Shown here: piece after piece, positions 1-6,468 of the stretch
Numbering within the stretch: the stretch's first letter is position 1
How the letters are laid out: each line of letters opens with the position of its first letter
Origin: Pseudomonadota bacterium
GTDB taxonomy: Bacteria; Chloroflexota; UBA6077; JAJPHF01
Reading direction: 5' to 3'
NCBI GenBank assembly: GCA_021325365.1
Contig: JAJPHF010000087.1
Span: 1 to 26,571, forward strand
Length of the DNA: 26,571 nt
Notes under the pieces: generated by a model
The model's database searches: none
What the model was told of the DNA's origin: nothing
What the model saw: the letters and a program-made list of their open reading frames with translations, nothing else
Made by a program: the position numbers and the translations under genes

Positions 1-2
1 CC

Positions 3-413
3 CTGTACGACATCACGGGCGCGCGCATCCCGTATCCGGCCGTGGCGCTCGGCACGTCCGGCCCGCGCCTGGCCGAGCGCCCCGACGCGCTGGAGCGCTT
101 CCTGCGCGCCTACGGGCAGGCCGTACACCGCTACTTGACCGACAAGGCCTACACGCTCCAGGTCGCGGCCGACTTCCTCCGCAGCGACGATCCGAGCGCG
201 AACGACGAGGCCTACGAGGTCGAGCGCCGCATCATGCAGGCCGACCTCGAGCTGCCGCTGAGCGCCATCCAGTCGACGCTCGACCTCATCAAGCCCGACG
301 ATCCGCGCGCCGCCGAGGCGCGGCCCGAGGAGTTCGTGGACCTCAGCCTCGTACACAAGCTGCAGCAGAGCGGCTTTTTCCAGCAGCTCGCGGCGTCCAC
401 GCCTACCCCGTGA
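3..413 (+). CDS. ABC transporter substrate-binding protein, C-terminal part (5' end outside window)
   Basis: An open frame runs in from the left edge (first full codon at 3) to a TGA at 411-413. The C-terminus has a helical segment followed by EEFVDLSLVHKLQQSGFF. This closely matches the end of the complete substrate-binding protein at 4274-5365 (EDFVDLTQVRQLNDSGFI), so it is a paralogue in the NMT1/THI5-like (SsuA/NitT) periplasmic-binding family. Such proteins bind a small nitrogen- or sulfur-containing organic substrate outside the membrane and deliver it to an ABC permease. The N-terminal half with signal peptide and most of the ligand pocket is not visible. No downstream permease or ATPase follows; the next gene encodes Hsp20. 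The family assignment rests on the paralogue comparison. The substrate is unknown. Confidence 0.75.
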   Translation: MYDITGARIPYPAVALGTSGPRLAERPDALERFLRAYGQAVHRYLTDKAYTLQVAADFLRSDDPSANDEAYEVERRIMQADLELPLSAIQSTLDLIKPDDPRAAEARPEEFVDLSLVHKLQQSGFFQQLAASTPTP

Positions 414-650
414 CGAGCGCGGCGCGGCCGGCGCCCGGCGCGGGAAGCCGTCGCCGGTGCGGCTCGGCGGGGACGCGCTGGGGCCGCCCGCCTCTAACCC
501 CACTCTAAGAGGCATCTAACGCGTCTTTGATCGGATCGGGCGCCGAGGCGCGCTAGGGTGTTAGTGGAGCACGGTGGCCCGACCACGGCGAGGCGCCCGC
601 GCCGCCCCTCGTGGCGAGCCAGGTCTATTCTGCACTCGGAGGCAGCGACC

Positions 651-1187
651 ATGGCGATGGTACGATGGGACCCCTTCGGCGATATGGTCAGCCTGCGCGA
701 CGCGATGAACGACCTCCTCGAGCAGAGCATGGTGCGCCCCACGGGGACGTTCGGGCGCATGCTGAGCGCCCCGGTGGACGTTTCCACTGAGGGCGACAAC
801 TACGTCATCGAGTTCGCGCTGCCTGGCGTGAACCCGGACAGCGTGGACGTGTCGGTCCAGGACAACACGGTGACGGTCTCGGGCGACTTCGGGACGCCCA
901 TGGAGAGCCAGCACGACGCCCAGACGCAGCAACAGCAGACGCAGAGCCAGCAGACCCAATCGCAGGGATCGGGGCAGTCGAACCGCCGCTACCTGCACCG
1001 CGAGCTGATGCGGGGGCACTTCGAGCGCTCGATCACGCTGCCCACGGACCTGAACGGCGACCAGGCGCACGCCGAGTACCACAACGGCATCCTGTGTCTG
1101 ACGATCCCGAAGGCCGAGTCGGCGAAGCGCAAGCGGATCGCGATCGGCAGTGGGCAGAGCCAGCAGACGTCGGGCACGAAGCGCTAG
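651..1187 (+). CDS. Hsp20 / alpha-crystallin family small heat-shock protein
   Basis: A 178-residue ATP-independent chaperone that binds unfolding proteins in the cytoplasm. The ATG at 651 is preceded by a purine-rich site (cggaggcag) and gives the usual Hsp20 start MAMVRWDPFGDMVSLRDAMN. The open frame extends upstream, but those residues do not look like family sequence. The alpha-crystallin domain spans about residues 42-165: PVDVSTEGDNYVIEFALPGV, then FERSITLPTDLN, and the closing GILCLTIPKAE, where the usual L-x-I/V-x-I/L signature is partly kept. A glutamine/serine-rich insertion (residues about 84-112, more than ten Gln) replaces the short charged loop normally found before the YLHRE strand. 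The C-terminus carries a basic stretch (KRKRIAIGSG), in the place of the I-x-I anchor. A strong terminator follows, so it is probably transcribed alone. Confidence 0.93.
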   Translation: MAMVRWDPFGDMVSLRDAMNDLLEQSMVRPTGTFGRMLSAPVDVSTEGDNYVIEFALPGVNPDSVDVSVQDNTVTVSGDFGTPMESQHDAQTQQQQTQSQQTQSQGSGQSNRRYLHRELMRGHFERSITLPTDLNGDQAHAEYHNGILCLTIPKAESAKRKRIAIGSGQSQQTSGTKR

Positions 1188-1210
1188 CGCGGACGAGGCC
1201 AGCACAGCAA

Positions 1211-1248
1211 GCGAGCGGGGGGCGGGCGCGGCGCCCCCCGCTCGCTTT
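1211..1248 (+). terminator. Rho-independent terminator of the Hsp20 gene
   Basis: A perfect 13-bp stem (1211-1223 gcgagcggggggc with 1233-1245) encloses a 9-nt loop and is followed by TTT. It lies 23 bp after the Hsp20 stop codon. The T-run is short, as is common in GC-rich genomes. Confidence 0.8.
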
Positions 1249-1416
1249 GCGCCCCGCTCCCGTCGGCTCCATCGCTTCGTTCCGAGCCTGTATGGCACAC
1301 CGTGTTGGCGCGGGCTGCCCGCCTGGCCGCGCGGCTCGCGGCCGCCCACGGCACGCCGCGTGCAGACGTGCAGGCGCGTCGTGCGACAGCACGATAGACT
1401 ATTAAGTGTCCCCGAG

Positions 1417-1433
1417 GCGCGGTCAGACCGCGC
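1417..1433. promoter_or_regulatory. Perfect inverted repeat upstream of the peroxiredoxin gene (candidate operator)
   Basis: GCGCGGTCAGACCGCGC consists of two 8-bp half-sites around a single A. It lies 73 bp before the ATG of the selenoperoxiredoxin gene, just after an AT-richer patch (tagactattaagt, 1395-1407) that could hold a -10 element. A one-base centre is too tight for an RNA hairpin loop, so a protein-binding site is more likely than a terminator. No known consensus was recognised. Confidence 0.4.
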
Positions 1434-1506
1434 TCGGCGGGCCCGGGCGTGTGGGGAGGGCCGGGGCGGCGCCTCGCCCACGCTAAAGTACCACGGGAGG
1501 AGATCG

Positions 1507-2010
1507 ATGGCGGTTACCAAAGGAACCACCTCCCTGGCGAGCGAGACGACGGCGTTGAAGGTCGGCGACGAGGCGCCGGACTTCGAGCTCCGGAGCCATC
1601 TGGGCAGCAACGTCAAGCTCAGCCAGCTACGCGGCAAGAACGTGGTGATCGCGTTCTACCCCGCCGCCTGGACGCCTGTCTGAAGCGTCCAGATGCCCGA
1701 GTACGAGGCGCTTAAGTCTCGCTTCGAGGGCTTCGACGCCCAGGTCCTGGGCGTAAGCGTAGACAACGTTCCCAGCAACGCCGCGTGGGCGAACTCGCTG
1801 GGCGGCATCACCTATCCCCTCCTCAGCGACTTCTGGCCGCACGGCGGGATGGCGCGCACCTACGGCACGCTGATGGAAGACCGTGGCGTCACCTCGCGGA
1901 CCGTCGTGGTGGTCGACAAGCAGGGCAAGGTCGCCTACGTCGACGTCCACAAGCTCGACGAGCAGCCGGACCCCGAGATGATCTTCGACGTGCTGCGCAA
2001 GCTCGCTTAA
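1507..2010 (+). CDS. Selenocysteine-containing peroxiredoxin (AhpC/TSA family), read through in-frame TGA at 1681
   Basis: A thioredoxin-fold peroxidase that reduces hydrogen or organic peroxides. The ATG at 1507 follows gggaggagatcg. The frame runs VGDEAPDFEL (residues 19-28), FYPAAWTPV, then TGA at codon 59 (1681-1683), then SVQMPEYEALKSRF in the same frame to TAA at 2008-2010. The product is 167 residues with Sec counted, a normal length for the family. Universal peroxiredoxins have P-x3-T-x2-C here, and the TGA is exactly that peroxidatic Cys codon (TGC would be one base away). Both sides are intact and the protein has no cysteine at all, so Sec would be its only thiol-like redox centre (1-Cys type). 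A SECIS-like hairpin starts just after the TGA. A second TGA-containing selenoprotein candidate lies 95 bp downstream. Alternatives are a sequencing error or a nonsense mutation at that one codon. Confidence 0.85.
1681..1731 (+). promoter_or_regulatory. Candidate bSECIS element of the peroxiredoxin gene
   Basis: After the TGA (1681-1683) a bulged hairpin can form. GCCC 1695-1698 pairs with GGGC 1728-1731, GAG 1699-1701 with CTT 1722-1724 (one G-U), and CGAG 1704-1707 with CTCG 1718-1721. The apical loop 1708-1717 begins with G. The loop starts 24 nt after the TGA, within the roughly 16-37 nt window known for bacterial SECIS elements. The fold was made by eye and a competing pairing exists (AGCGTC 1684-1689 with GGCGCT 1707-1712). 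Confidence 0.5.
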
Positions 2011-2016
2011 GCACAG

Positions 2017-2048
2017 CGGGGCGGGAGCGGAGGGCCGCCCCCGCCCCG
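2017..2048. terminator. Strong hairpin between the two selenoprotein genes
   Basis: CGGGGCGGG (2017-2025) pairs with CCCGCCCCG (2040-2048), and an inner GCGG/CCGC stem (2027-2030 with 2035-2038) sits above one mismatch, giving 13 paired bases. It begins 7 bp after the peroxiredoxin stop codon. There is no T-run, so it may attenuate or protect transcript ends rather than fully terminate. Confidence 0.5.
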
Positions 2049-2104
2049 TCGCGCGACGCTGAGGCCGGGCGGCGGGTAAGCGGCCGCCGGATGGGATGGG
2101 CAAC

Positions 2105-2800
2105 ATGGCGATGTCGCGGCGCTGCATTCCGTACACTCCGAATCGCCGCCCCTTGAGCGAGACGACGGTCGCGCTGGTCACGACGGCCGGCGTCCACCTG
2201 CGCGAGCAAGAGCCGTTCAATCCCGAGGGCGAAAAGGACTTCCGCGTCATCCCCGGCGACGTGGACACCGCGCAGCTCATGATTAGCCACCCGTACTACG
2301 ATCACACGGATGCCGACCGTGACGTGAACTGCGTGTTCCCGATCGACCGTCTGCGGGAGCTGGCGGCCGAGGGCGCGATCGCCGGGGTGAGCAACATCAA
2401 CGTGGGGTTCATGGGCACCTCGCCGCGGCTGCGCGAGGTGTACGAGGAGACGGCACCCGCGATCGCCGACCGCGTCGAGCGGTCCAAGGCCGACGCGGTC
2501 GTGCTGACCGCCGGCTGACCGCACGTCTGCCATCGCACGGTCGTTGCGATTCAACGCGAGATCGAGATGCGCGGCCTGCCCACGGTGCTGATCACGGTCA
2601 GTCCCGAGGCGTCGGCGCCGATGGGGCCGCCGCGCGCGCTCTACCCGGTCGGCTTCCCCATTGGCCACGTGCTCGGCGGCCCCGACATGCCCGGCCTTCA
2701 GCGCCAGGTGCTGCGCGACGCCCTGGAGCGCCTCGTCACCCCCGGCGAGCCCGGCACGATCGAGGAGCGAGGCTACCCTGACTATCCCCCGGAGGAGTGA
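2105..2800 (+). CDS. Glycine/sarcosine/betaine/D-proline reductase selenoprotein B (GrdB/PrdB)-like protein, Sec at in-frame TGA 2516
   Basis: The frame opens at one of several in-frame ATGs (2096, 2105, 2111). The family-like part starts SRRCIPYTPNRRPLSETTVA. It runs through GVHLREQEPF and HPYYDHTDADRDVNCVFPID to DAVVLTAG, a TGA at 2516-2518, then PHVCHRTVVAIQREIEMRG and ALYPVGFPIGHVLGGPD to TGA at 2798-2800. All of it is one frame, about 231 residues. Short GrdB/PrdB-like proteins carry Sec in a G-U-P-x-x-C type motif at this place, so the TGA reads as Sec, followed by Cys four residues on. The true GrdB subunit cleaves C-N bonds of glycine, sarcosine or betaine with partner proteins. None of those partners is present here, so the substrate is unknown and a stand-alone reductase role is inferred. 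A clear SECIS-like hairpin follows the TGA. Confidence 0.85.
2516..2550 (+). promoter_or_regulatory. bSECIS element of the GrdB-like gene
   Basis: ATCGCA (2532-2537) pairs perfectly with TGCGAT (2545-2550) around the 7-nt loop CGGTCGT. The loop starts 19 nt after the TGA (2516-2518) and carries GGUC near its 5' side, resembling the GGUC loop of the Escherichia coli fdhF SECIS element recognised by SelB. Distance, stem and loop all fit. Confidence 0.7.
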
Positions 2801-2955
2801 CCTAACCCCCCCAGCCCCCCTTCCCTACCAAGGAAGGGGGGAGCCACCCCGGCCTCGTCCTCGTCCCTCTCCCCCTTCCCGCTGCGGGAAGCGGCCCGAG
2901 GCCCGGGCCTCGTCCCTCTCCCCCTTCCCACATTGGGAGGGGGCCGGGGGAGTAG
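2801..2955. repeat. GC-rich intergenic hairpin repeat cluster
   Basis: Several palindromes are packed together. One is a 10-bp perfect stem (CCCCCCTTCC 2815-2824 with GGAAGGGGGG 2832-2841). A second is CTTCCC-gctgc-GGGAAG near 2876-2892. A third is the 16-bp palindrome CGAGGCCCGGGCCTCG at 2897-2912, and a fourth is a C-rich/G-rich hairpin near 2920-2943. The phrase cctcgtccctctcccccttc occurs twice, about 50 bp apart. It begins directly after the GrdB-like stop and may act as its terminator. The layout resembles dispersed palindromic elements between genes rather than coding sequence. Confidence 0.55.
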
Positions 2956-3070
2956 GTCCGGTGACCGCTTGCGCGGCGGCCCGTGGCTCGGCATGATAGA
3001 GCCATGCGCGGCCGATGCCTGCTCTCGAACCGGCGTCCCACCCGCGCGCAGCGCAGCGGAGGAGGGCCCC

Positions 3071-4219
3071 ATGGGAGCGCACGGCGCGGGTCGCTGGTCC
3101 CGACGCGATTGGCTGAAAGCCTGCCTGGCAGGGGCGGCGGGCGCGGCGCTGGCCTGCTCGCGGGGCGGTGCGGCGCCCGCGGCAGCCCCCGCCGCGCCGA
3201 CCGCGCCCGCGGCTCCACCGCCCCCGAGCGGGGCGCCGGCCGCCGGCGTCGCGCCCGCGGCGAGCGTGCCGCACGTTAACGCCACGATGAAGGTCGGCTA
3301 CCTGCGCAACATCGGCAGCGGCCCGGTGTATCTCGCCATCGAGCGGGGCTACTTCCAGGAAGTGGGCGTGAACGTCGAGTCGGTACTGTTCCAGTCGGGC
3401 GCCGAGATGGTCGCCTCGCTGGGCACCGGCGAGCTGGGCCTCGGCAACGGCGCGCTTAGCCCTGGCCTGTACAACGCCTGGGGCCGGGACATCCGCATCC
3501 TCGTCACGGCCGACGGCGGCAGCCTGCACCCCGGCTACGGCAGCTCGTGGCTGATGGTGCGCACGGGGATCGCCGACCAGATCCACGACTGGACCGACCT
3601 CCGCGGCCGCAAGGTTAGCGCCTCGGTGGAGGGGAGCGTCATCGACTACATGATCCGGCAGGCGCTGCGTCAGAACGGCATGTCGCTGGAGGACGTCGAC
3701 CTGGTGCGCCTGGCATCGCCGGACATGCTGTCGGCGTTCCAGGGCGGGGCGCTCGACGCGGGCGGCACGGCCGAGGCGTTCGCCACGCAGATCGCCGATC
3801 TGGGCCTGGCCGTGAAGTGGAAGAACGGCACCGACGTGACGCCCGGCGAGGAGTACTCGGCGCTCTTGATGTCGGAACAGGTGGCGCGCGACCGCGCCCT
3901 GGCGGTCGCCGTGCTCCACGCCTACCTGCGCGGCGTGCGCGACTACATGGCGGGCCAGAAGACCGATCCCGCGGTGCTGGCGATCCTGCAGCAGTACTCG
4001 GGCGTCGACCAGGCCCTGATTCGCAAGGCGACGCCCACGTTCGTCGACGTGAACGGCGAGGTGCAGCCCGACCGCATCCGCGGGCAGGAGGAGTTCTGGG
4101 TGCGCGAGGGCGTCATGCAGCGCGTCGTCGACCCGGCGCCGTTCATCAACCAGGAGTTTGCTGCCGAGGCGGTGCAGCTCCTCGGGCGGGCAACCAACCC
4201 GCCCGCGCCCGCCGTTTAG
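3071..4219 (+). CDS. ABC transporter substrate-binding lipoprotein (NMT1/SsuA-like), Tat-type signal
   Basis: 382 residues. The ATG at 3071 follows a strong cggaggaggg site; the frame continues upstream but without family-like sequence. The N-terminus carries a twin-arginine motif (SRRDWLK), a hydrophobic stretch and a lipobox (ALAC, Cys near residue 28). An Ala/Pro linker of about 35 residues follows, so the mature protein is likely a surface lipoprotein. The binding domain begins at MKVGYLRNIGSGPVYLAIER and contains GYFQEVGVNVE, GTGELGLGNG and DLRGRKVSASVEGSVIDYM, the usual order for NMT1/THI5-like domains. It captures a small organic ligand for uptake. It is the first gene of a closely spaced run with the next binding protein, which starts 54 bp later. 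No permease or ATPase gene is in the window. The ligand cannot be told from sequence. Confidence 0.9.
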   Translation: MGAHGAGRWSRRDWLKACLAGAAGAALACSRGGAAPAAAPAAPTAPAAPPPPSGAPAAGVAPAASVPHVNATMKVGYLRNIGSGPVYLAIERGYFQEVGVNVESVLFQSGAEMVASLGTGELGLGNGALSPGLYNAWGRDIRILVTADGGSLHPGYGSSWLMVRTGIADQIHDWTDLRGRKVSASVEGSVIDYMIRQALRQNGMSLEDVDLVRLASPDMLSAFQGGALDAGGTAEAFATQIADLGLAVKWKNGTDVTPGEEYSALLMSEQVARDRALAVAVLHAYLRGVRDYMAGQKTDPAVLAILQQYSGVDQALIRKATPTFVDVNGEVQPDRIRGQEEFWVREGVMQRVVDPAPFINQEFAAEAVQLLGRATNPPAPAV

Positions 4220-4273
4220 GGGCGGTCGGCGCGCAGCCCGTGGGTGCCCCAGGCCAACGCACGGAGGATAACC

Positions 4274-5365
4274 ATGCCCGCGACCCGACGCAGCTCCCTC
4301 GCCGCGCTGCTGGCGATCCTGGCGCTGCTCGGTGTGGCGTGCGCGGCGCCGGCGGCCGCGCCGGCCGCCACCGGCGCGGTGGCGACCGCGGCGCGCCCGC
4401 CGGGCGGCGCGCCCGCGGCCAGCGCGGCCGCGCCGAGTTCTCCGCGCGCGCCCACCAAGGTGCGGATCGGCTACGTGACGATGGCGCCGAACACGCTGCC
4501 GATGTGGATGGCCGCGGACTACGGCGTGTTCGCCAAGTACGGGCTGGACGTGGAGCTGACGTACATCGAGGGCGCGTCGCGGATCGCGGGGGCGCTGGTC
4601 GCCGGCGACATCGACCTGGCGTCCGGCCCGGCCGAGGTGGCGATGGGGCCGGGCGTGCAGGGCGCCGACACGGTGATGATCGCGTCGTGGGCCGACAAGA
4701 TGGGCTTTGCCCTGATGGGCCAGCCGGAGATTCGCTCGCTGGCCGACATCCGCGGCAAGCGGCTCGGCGTCACGCGGCGCGGCTCGAACAGCGAGGTGTG
4801 GGCAAGCGCGGTACTCGCGCCGCAGGGCCTGGAGGCGGACCGTGACTACACGGTGCTGGCCGTCGGCGGGCTGTTCGAGCAGATCGCCGCGCTCCAGGCG
4901 CGCTCGATCGACGTGGGGGTCGTGGGCATCCCCGCCAACCTGAAGGGGCGCGAGCTAGGGTTCCACGAGGTGATCCCACTGGAGCAGTCGGTCATCGACT
5001 TCGCCGACGTGGGGCTGGTCACGACGCGGCGCTACCTGCGGGAGCAGCCCGACACGGTGGACCGCTTGCTCCGCGCCTCGGCCGAGACCGTGGCGATGAT
5101 CTTCGATCAGCCCGAGCCGACGCTGGCCTCGATCGAGCGCTACACCGACGTCCACGACCGCGCGCAGCTCGACGAAACCCTGGCCTTCCAACAGCTCCGC
5201 ACGACGCGCACGATGCTCCCGACCGAGGCGGGGCTGCGCCAGGCGATGGACGAGCTGGCGCGCAACAACCCGGCCGCGGTGGGCGCCAAACCCGAGGACT
5301 TTGTGGACCTGACGCAGGTGCGGCAGCTCAACGACAGCGGCTTCATCCAGGGCCTCGCGCGCTGA
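4274..5365 (+). CDS. ABC transporter substrate-binding lipoprotein (NMT1/SsuA-like), paralogue 2
   Basis: 363 residues. The ATG at 4274 follows acggaggataacc; an in-frame ATG at 4244 has no such site. It has a Sec-type signal (LAALLAILALLGVAC) with a Cys near residue 24, then an Ala/Pro linker. The binding domain starts at TKVRIGYVTMAPNTLPMWMA and holds GLDVELTYIEGASRI, GDIDLASGPAEVAMG and DIRGKRLGVTRRGSNSEVW, as in NMT1/SsuA proteins. The N-terminal third is very similar to the truncated gene at 5643, and the last 25 residues match the fragment at the left edge, so at least three copies of this subfamily are present. It is probably co-transcribed with the gene upstream (54-bp gap) and the small membrane-protein gene downstream (18-bp gap). 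Confidence 0.9.
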   Translation: MPATRRSSLAALLAILALLGVACAAPAAAPAATGAVATAARPPGGAPAASAAAPSSPRAPTKVRIGYVTMAPNTLPMWMAADYGVFAKYGLDVELTYIEGASRIAGALVAGDIDLASGPAEVAMGPGVQGADTVMIASWADKMGFALMGQPEIRSLADIRGKRLGVTRRGSNSEVWASAVLAPQGLEADRDYTVLAVGGLFEQIAALQARSIDVGVVGIPANLKGRELGFHEVIPLEQSVIDFADVGLVTTRRYLREQPDTVDRLLRASAETVAMIFDQPEPTLASIERYTDVHDRAQLDETLAFQQLRTTRTMLPTEAGLRQAMDELARNNPAAVGAKPEDFVDLTQVRQLNDSGFIQGLAR

Positions 5366-5383
5366 GCCGGCAGGAGACGAACC

Positions 5384-5632
5384 GTGGGTGCGAGAGACGT
5401 TCTCGGGACGCTCGGCATGCTCCTGCTGCTGGGGGCGTTCCTGGCGAACGCAACGGGCCGGCTATCGGCCAGCGGACGACTGTACCACCTGCTGAACGCG
5501 CTGGGGGCTGGCACGCTGGCGTGGTATTCGGTGCAGCTTGGCGTCTGGGTGTTCGCGATCCTGGAGAGCGTCTGGGCGCTGGCCGCCCTCTGGAATCTCG
5601 TCCGCGCGCTGGCGCGGCGCGCGGAGAAGTGA
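5384..5632 (+). CDS. Small membrane protein, CBU_0592-like
   Basis: 82 residues from a GTG at 5384, with a caggagacgaacc site upstream. The sequence shows three hydrophobic segments: LGMLLLLGAFLANATG (about 9-24), LYHLLNALGAGTLAWYSVQLG (about 33-53) and VFAILESVWALAALWNLV (about 56-73). The pattern LGAFLxNAxGRL followed by LLNxxGAxxLAWY and ExVWAxxAL is that of the small CBU_0592 membrane-protein family, whose function is unknown. It sits inside the substrate-binding-protein run, 18 bp after one and 10 bp before the next, so it is probably made together with them. Too small to be the ABC permease. Confidence 0.75.
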   Translation: MGARDVLGTLGMLLLLGAFLANATGRLSASGRLYHLLNALGAGTLAWYSVQLGVWVFAILESVWALAALWNLVRALARRAEK

Positions 5633-5642
5633 GGAGCCGACC

Positions 5643-6101
5643 GTGCAGGCAGGAATGGGCTGGCGAGGTGGCTGCCGCGTCCTGGTGCTGCTCGGCAGCC
5701 TGCTGGCGGCGTGCGCCGCGCCGGGCGCGCCCGCCAGCCCCGCCAGCGCACCGCCGGGCGGCGCGCCGAGCGCGGGTGCCGCCAGCGCGACCGCAGCGCC
5801 CGCGCCGCCCGTCCGGGTGCGGGCGGCCTACGTGTCGATCGCGAGCAACATGCTGCCGGCCTGGATCGACGTGGACGAGGGCCTCTACCAGAAGTACGGG
5901 CTGGACGTGGAGCTGAGCTACATCGCCGGCGCGGCGAAGATCTCGGAAGCGGTGATGGCTGGCGAGCTGGACTTCGGCGTGGCGCCCGCGTCGTCGGCAA
6001 TCGGCCCGGGCCTCGAGGGCGCGGACACGGTGATGCTCGCCTCCTGGACCAACAAGCTCTCCTTAGCGCGGCCCAAACGCTGTGGCAGCACCGTAGCGTA
6101 G
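5643..6101 (+). pseudogene. Truncated ABC substrate-binding lipoprotein (paralogue 3)
   Basis: Starts at GTG 5643 (or ATG 5655), preceded by gaggagccg that overlaps the end of the gene before. It has a signal peptide with lipobox (SLLAAC), an Ala/Pro linker and the start of the binding domain (VRVRAAYVSIASNMLPAWID, YGLDVELSYIAGAAKI, GLEGADTVMLASWTNKLS). This aligns without gaps to the protein at 4274-5365 up to about base 6068. There homology stops dead and an unrelated tail (PKRCGSTVA) ends at 6101. About two thirds of the domain is missing, so ligand binding is unlikely. The break looks like a deletion or rearrangement junction (or an assembly join), not gradual decay. Confidence 0.8.
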
Positions 6102-6283
6102 CGGCCAAAAGCAGCGTACTTATTAGCCTACATTATGGGGGCGAGAGCGCCCACGGGGCCGCGCCCTACTGGCCCGCCGCACTTCCGTGCAGCCCCGACC
6201 CCCGGCCCGTACAATCCTAAGAAGACAAAATCGCGCGCCCAGTGCCCGCGGTGGTACCCGGCGCCTGAAGGAGTTACCCGCCG

Positions 6284-6451
6284 ATGCTGTACGCCACGCA
6301 CTTGACCCCGAGCGCCTACGCGGCACTCGAACTAGGCCTGGGCGACGCCTGCGAGCTGGTGTTGATCGACGACACTGTGTGCGTGGACACCGACGCGGCC
6401 ACGCTGGCGACCGCGCCGCGCCCGGCGCCCTACCGCCAGCTGCCGGACTAA
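6284..6451 (+). CDS. Small protein of unknown function (55 aa)
   Basis: An ATG at 6284 with aaggag about 11 bp upstream opens a 55-residue acidic frame (MLYATHLTPSAYAALELGLG start, VLIDDTVCVDTDAATLA in the middle) ending at TAA 6449-6451. A TACAAT hexamer at 6210-6215 could be a -10 element, but no matching -35 is visible. No family recognised. The reading frame has balanced, protein-like composition. A similar V(P/L)LIDDT phrase reappears 180 bp later in the next broken frame, which hints that the two are copies of one small-gene family or parts of one decayed gene. Confidence 0.4.
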   Translation: MLYATHLTPSAYAALELGLGDACELVLIDDTVCVDTDAATLATAPRPAPYRQLPD

Positions 6452-6468
6452 GCGCCACCCGCGTAGTC

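Noticed and set aside
561..1637. 358-codon minus-strand open frame over Hsp20 and the peroxiredoxin start
   Set aside because: Antisense shadow of GC-rich coding sequence, Arg/Leu-rich, no ribosome site, overlaps two well-supported genes.
1681..1683. TGA in the peroxiredoxin as a simple nonsense mutation
   Set aside because: It falls exactly on the catalytic Cys codon, the frame is intact beyond it, a hairpin follows, and a second independent case lies next door. A random mutation would rarely do all this. Sequencing error is not fully excluded.
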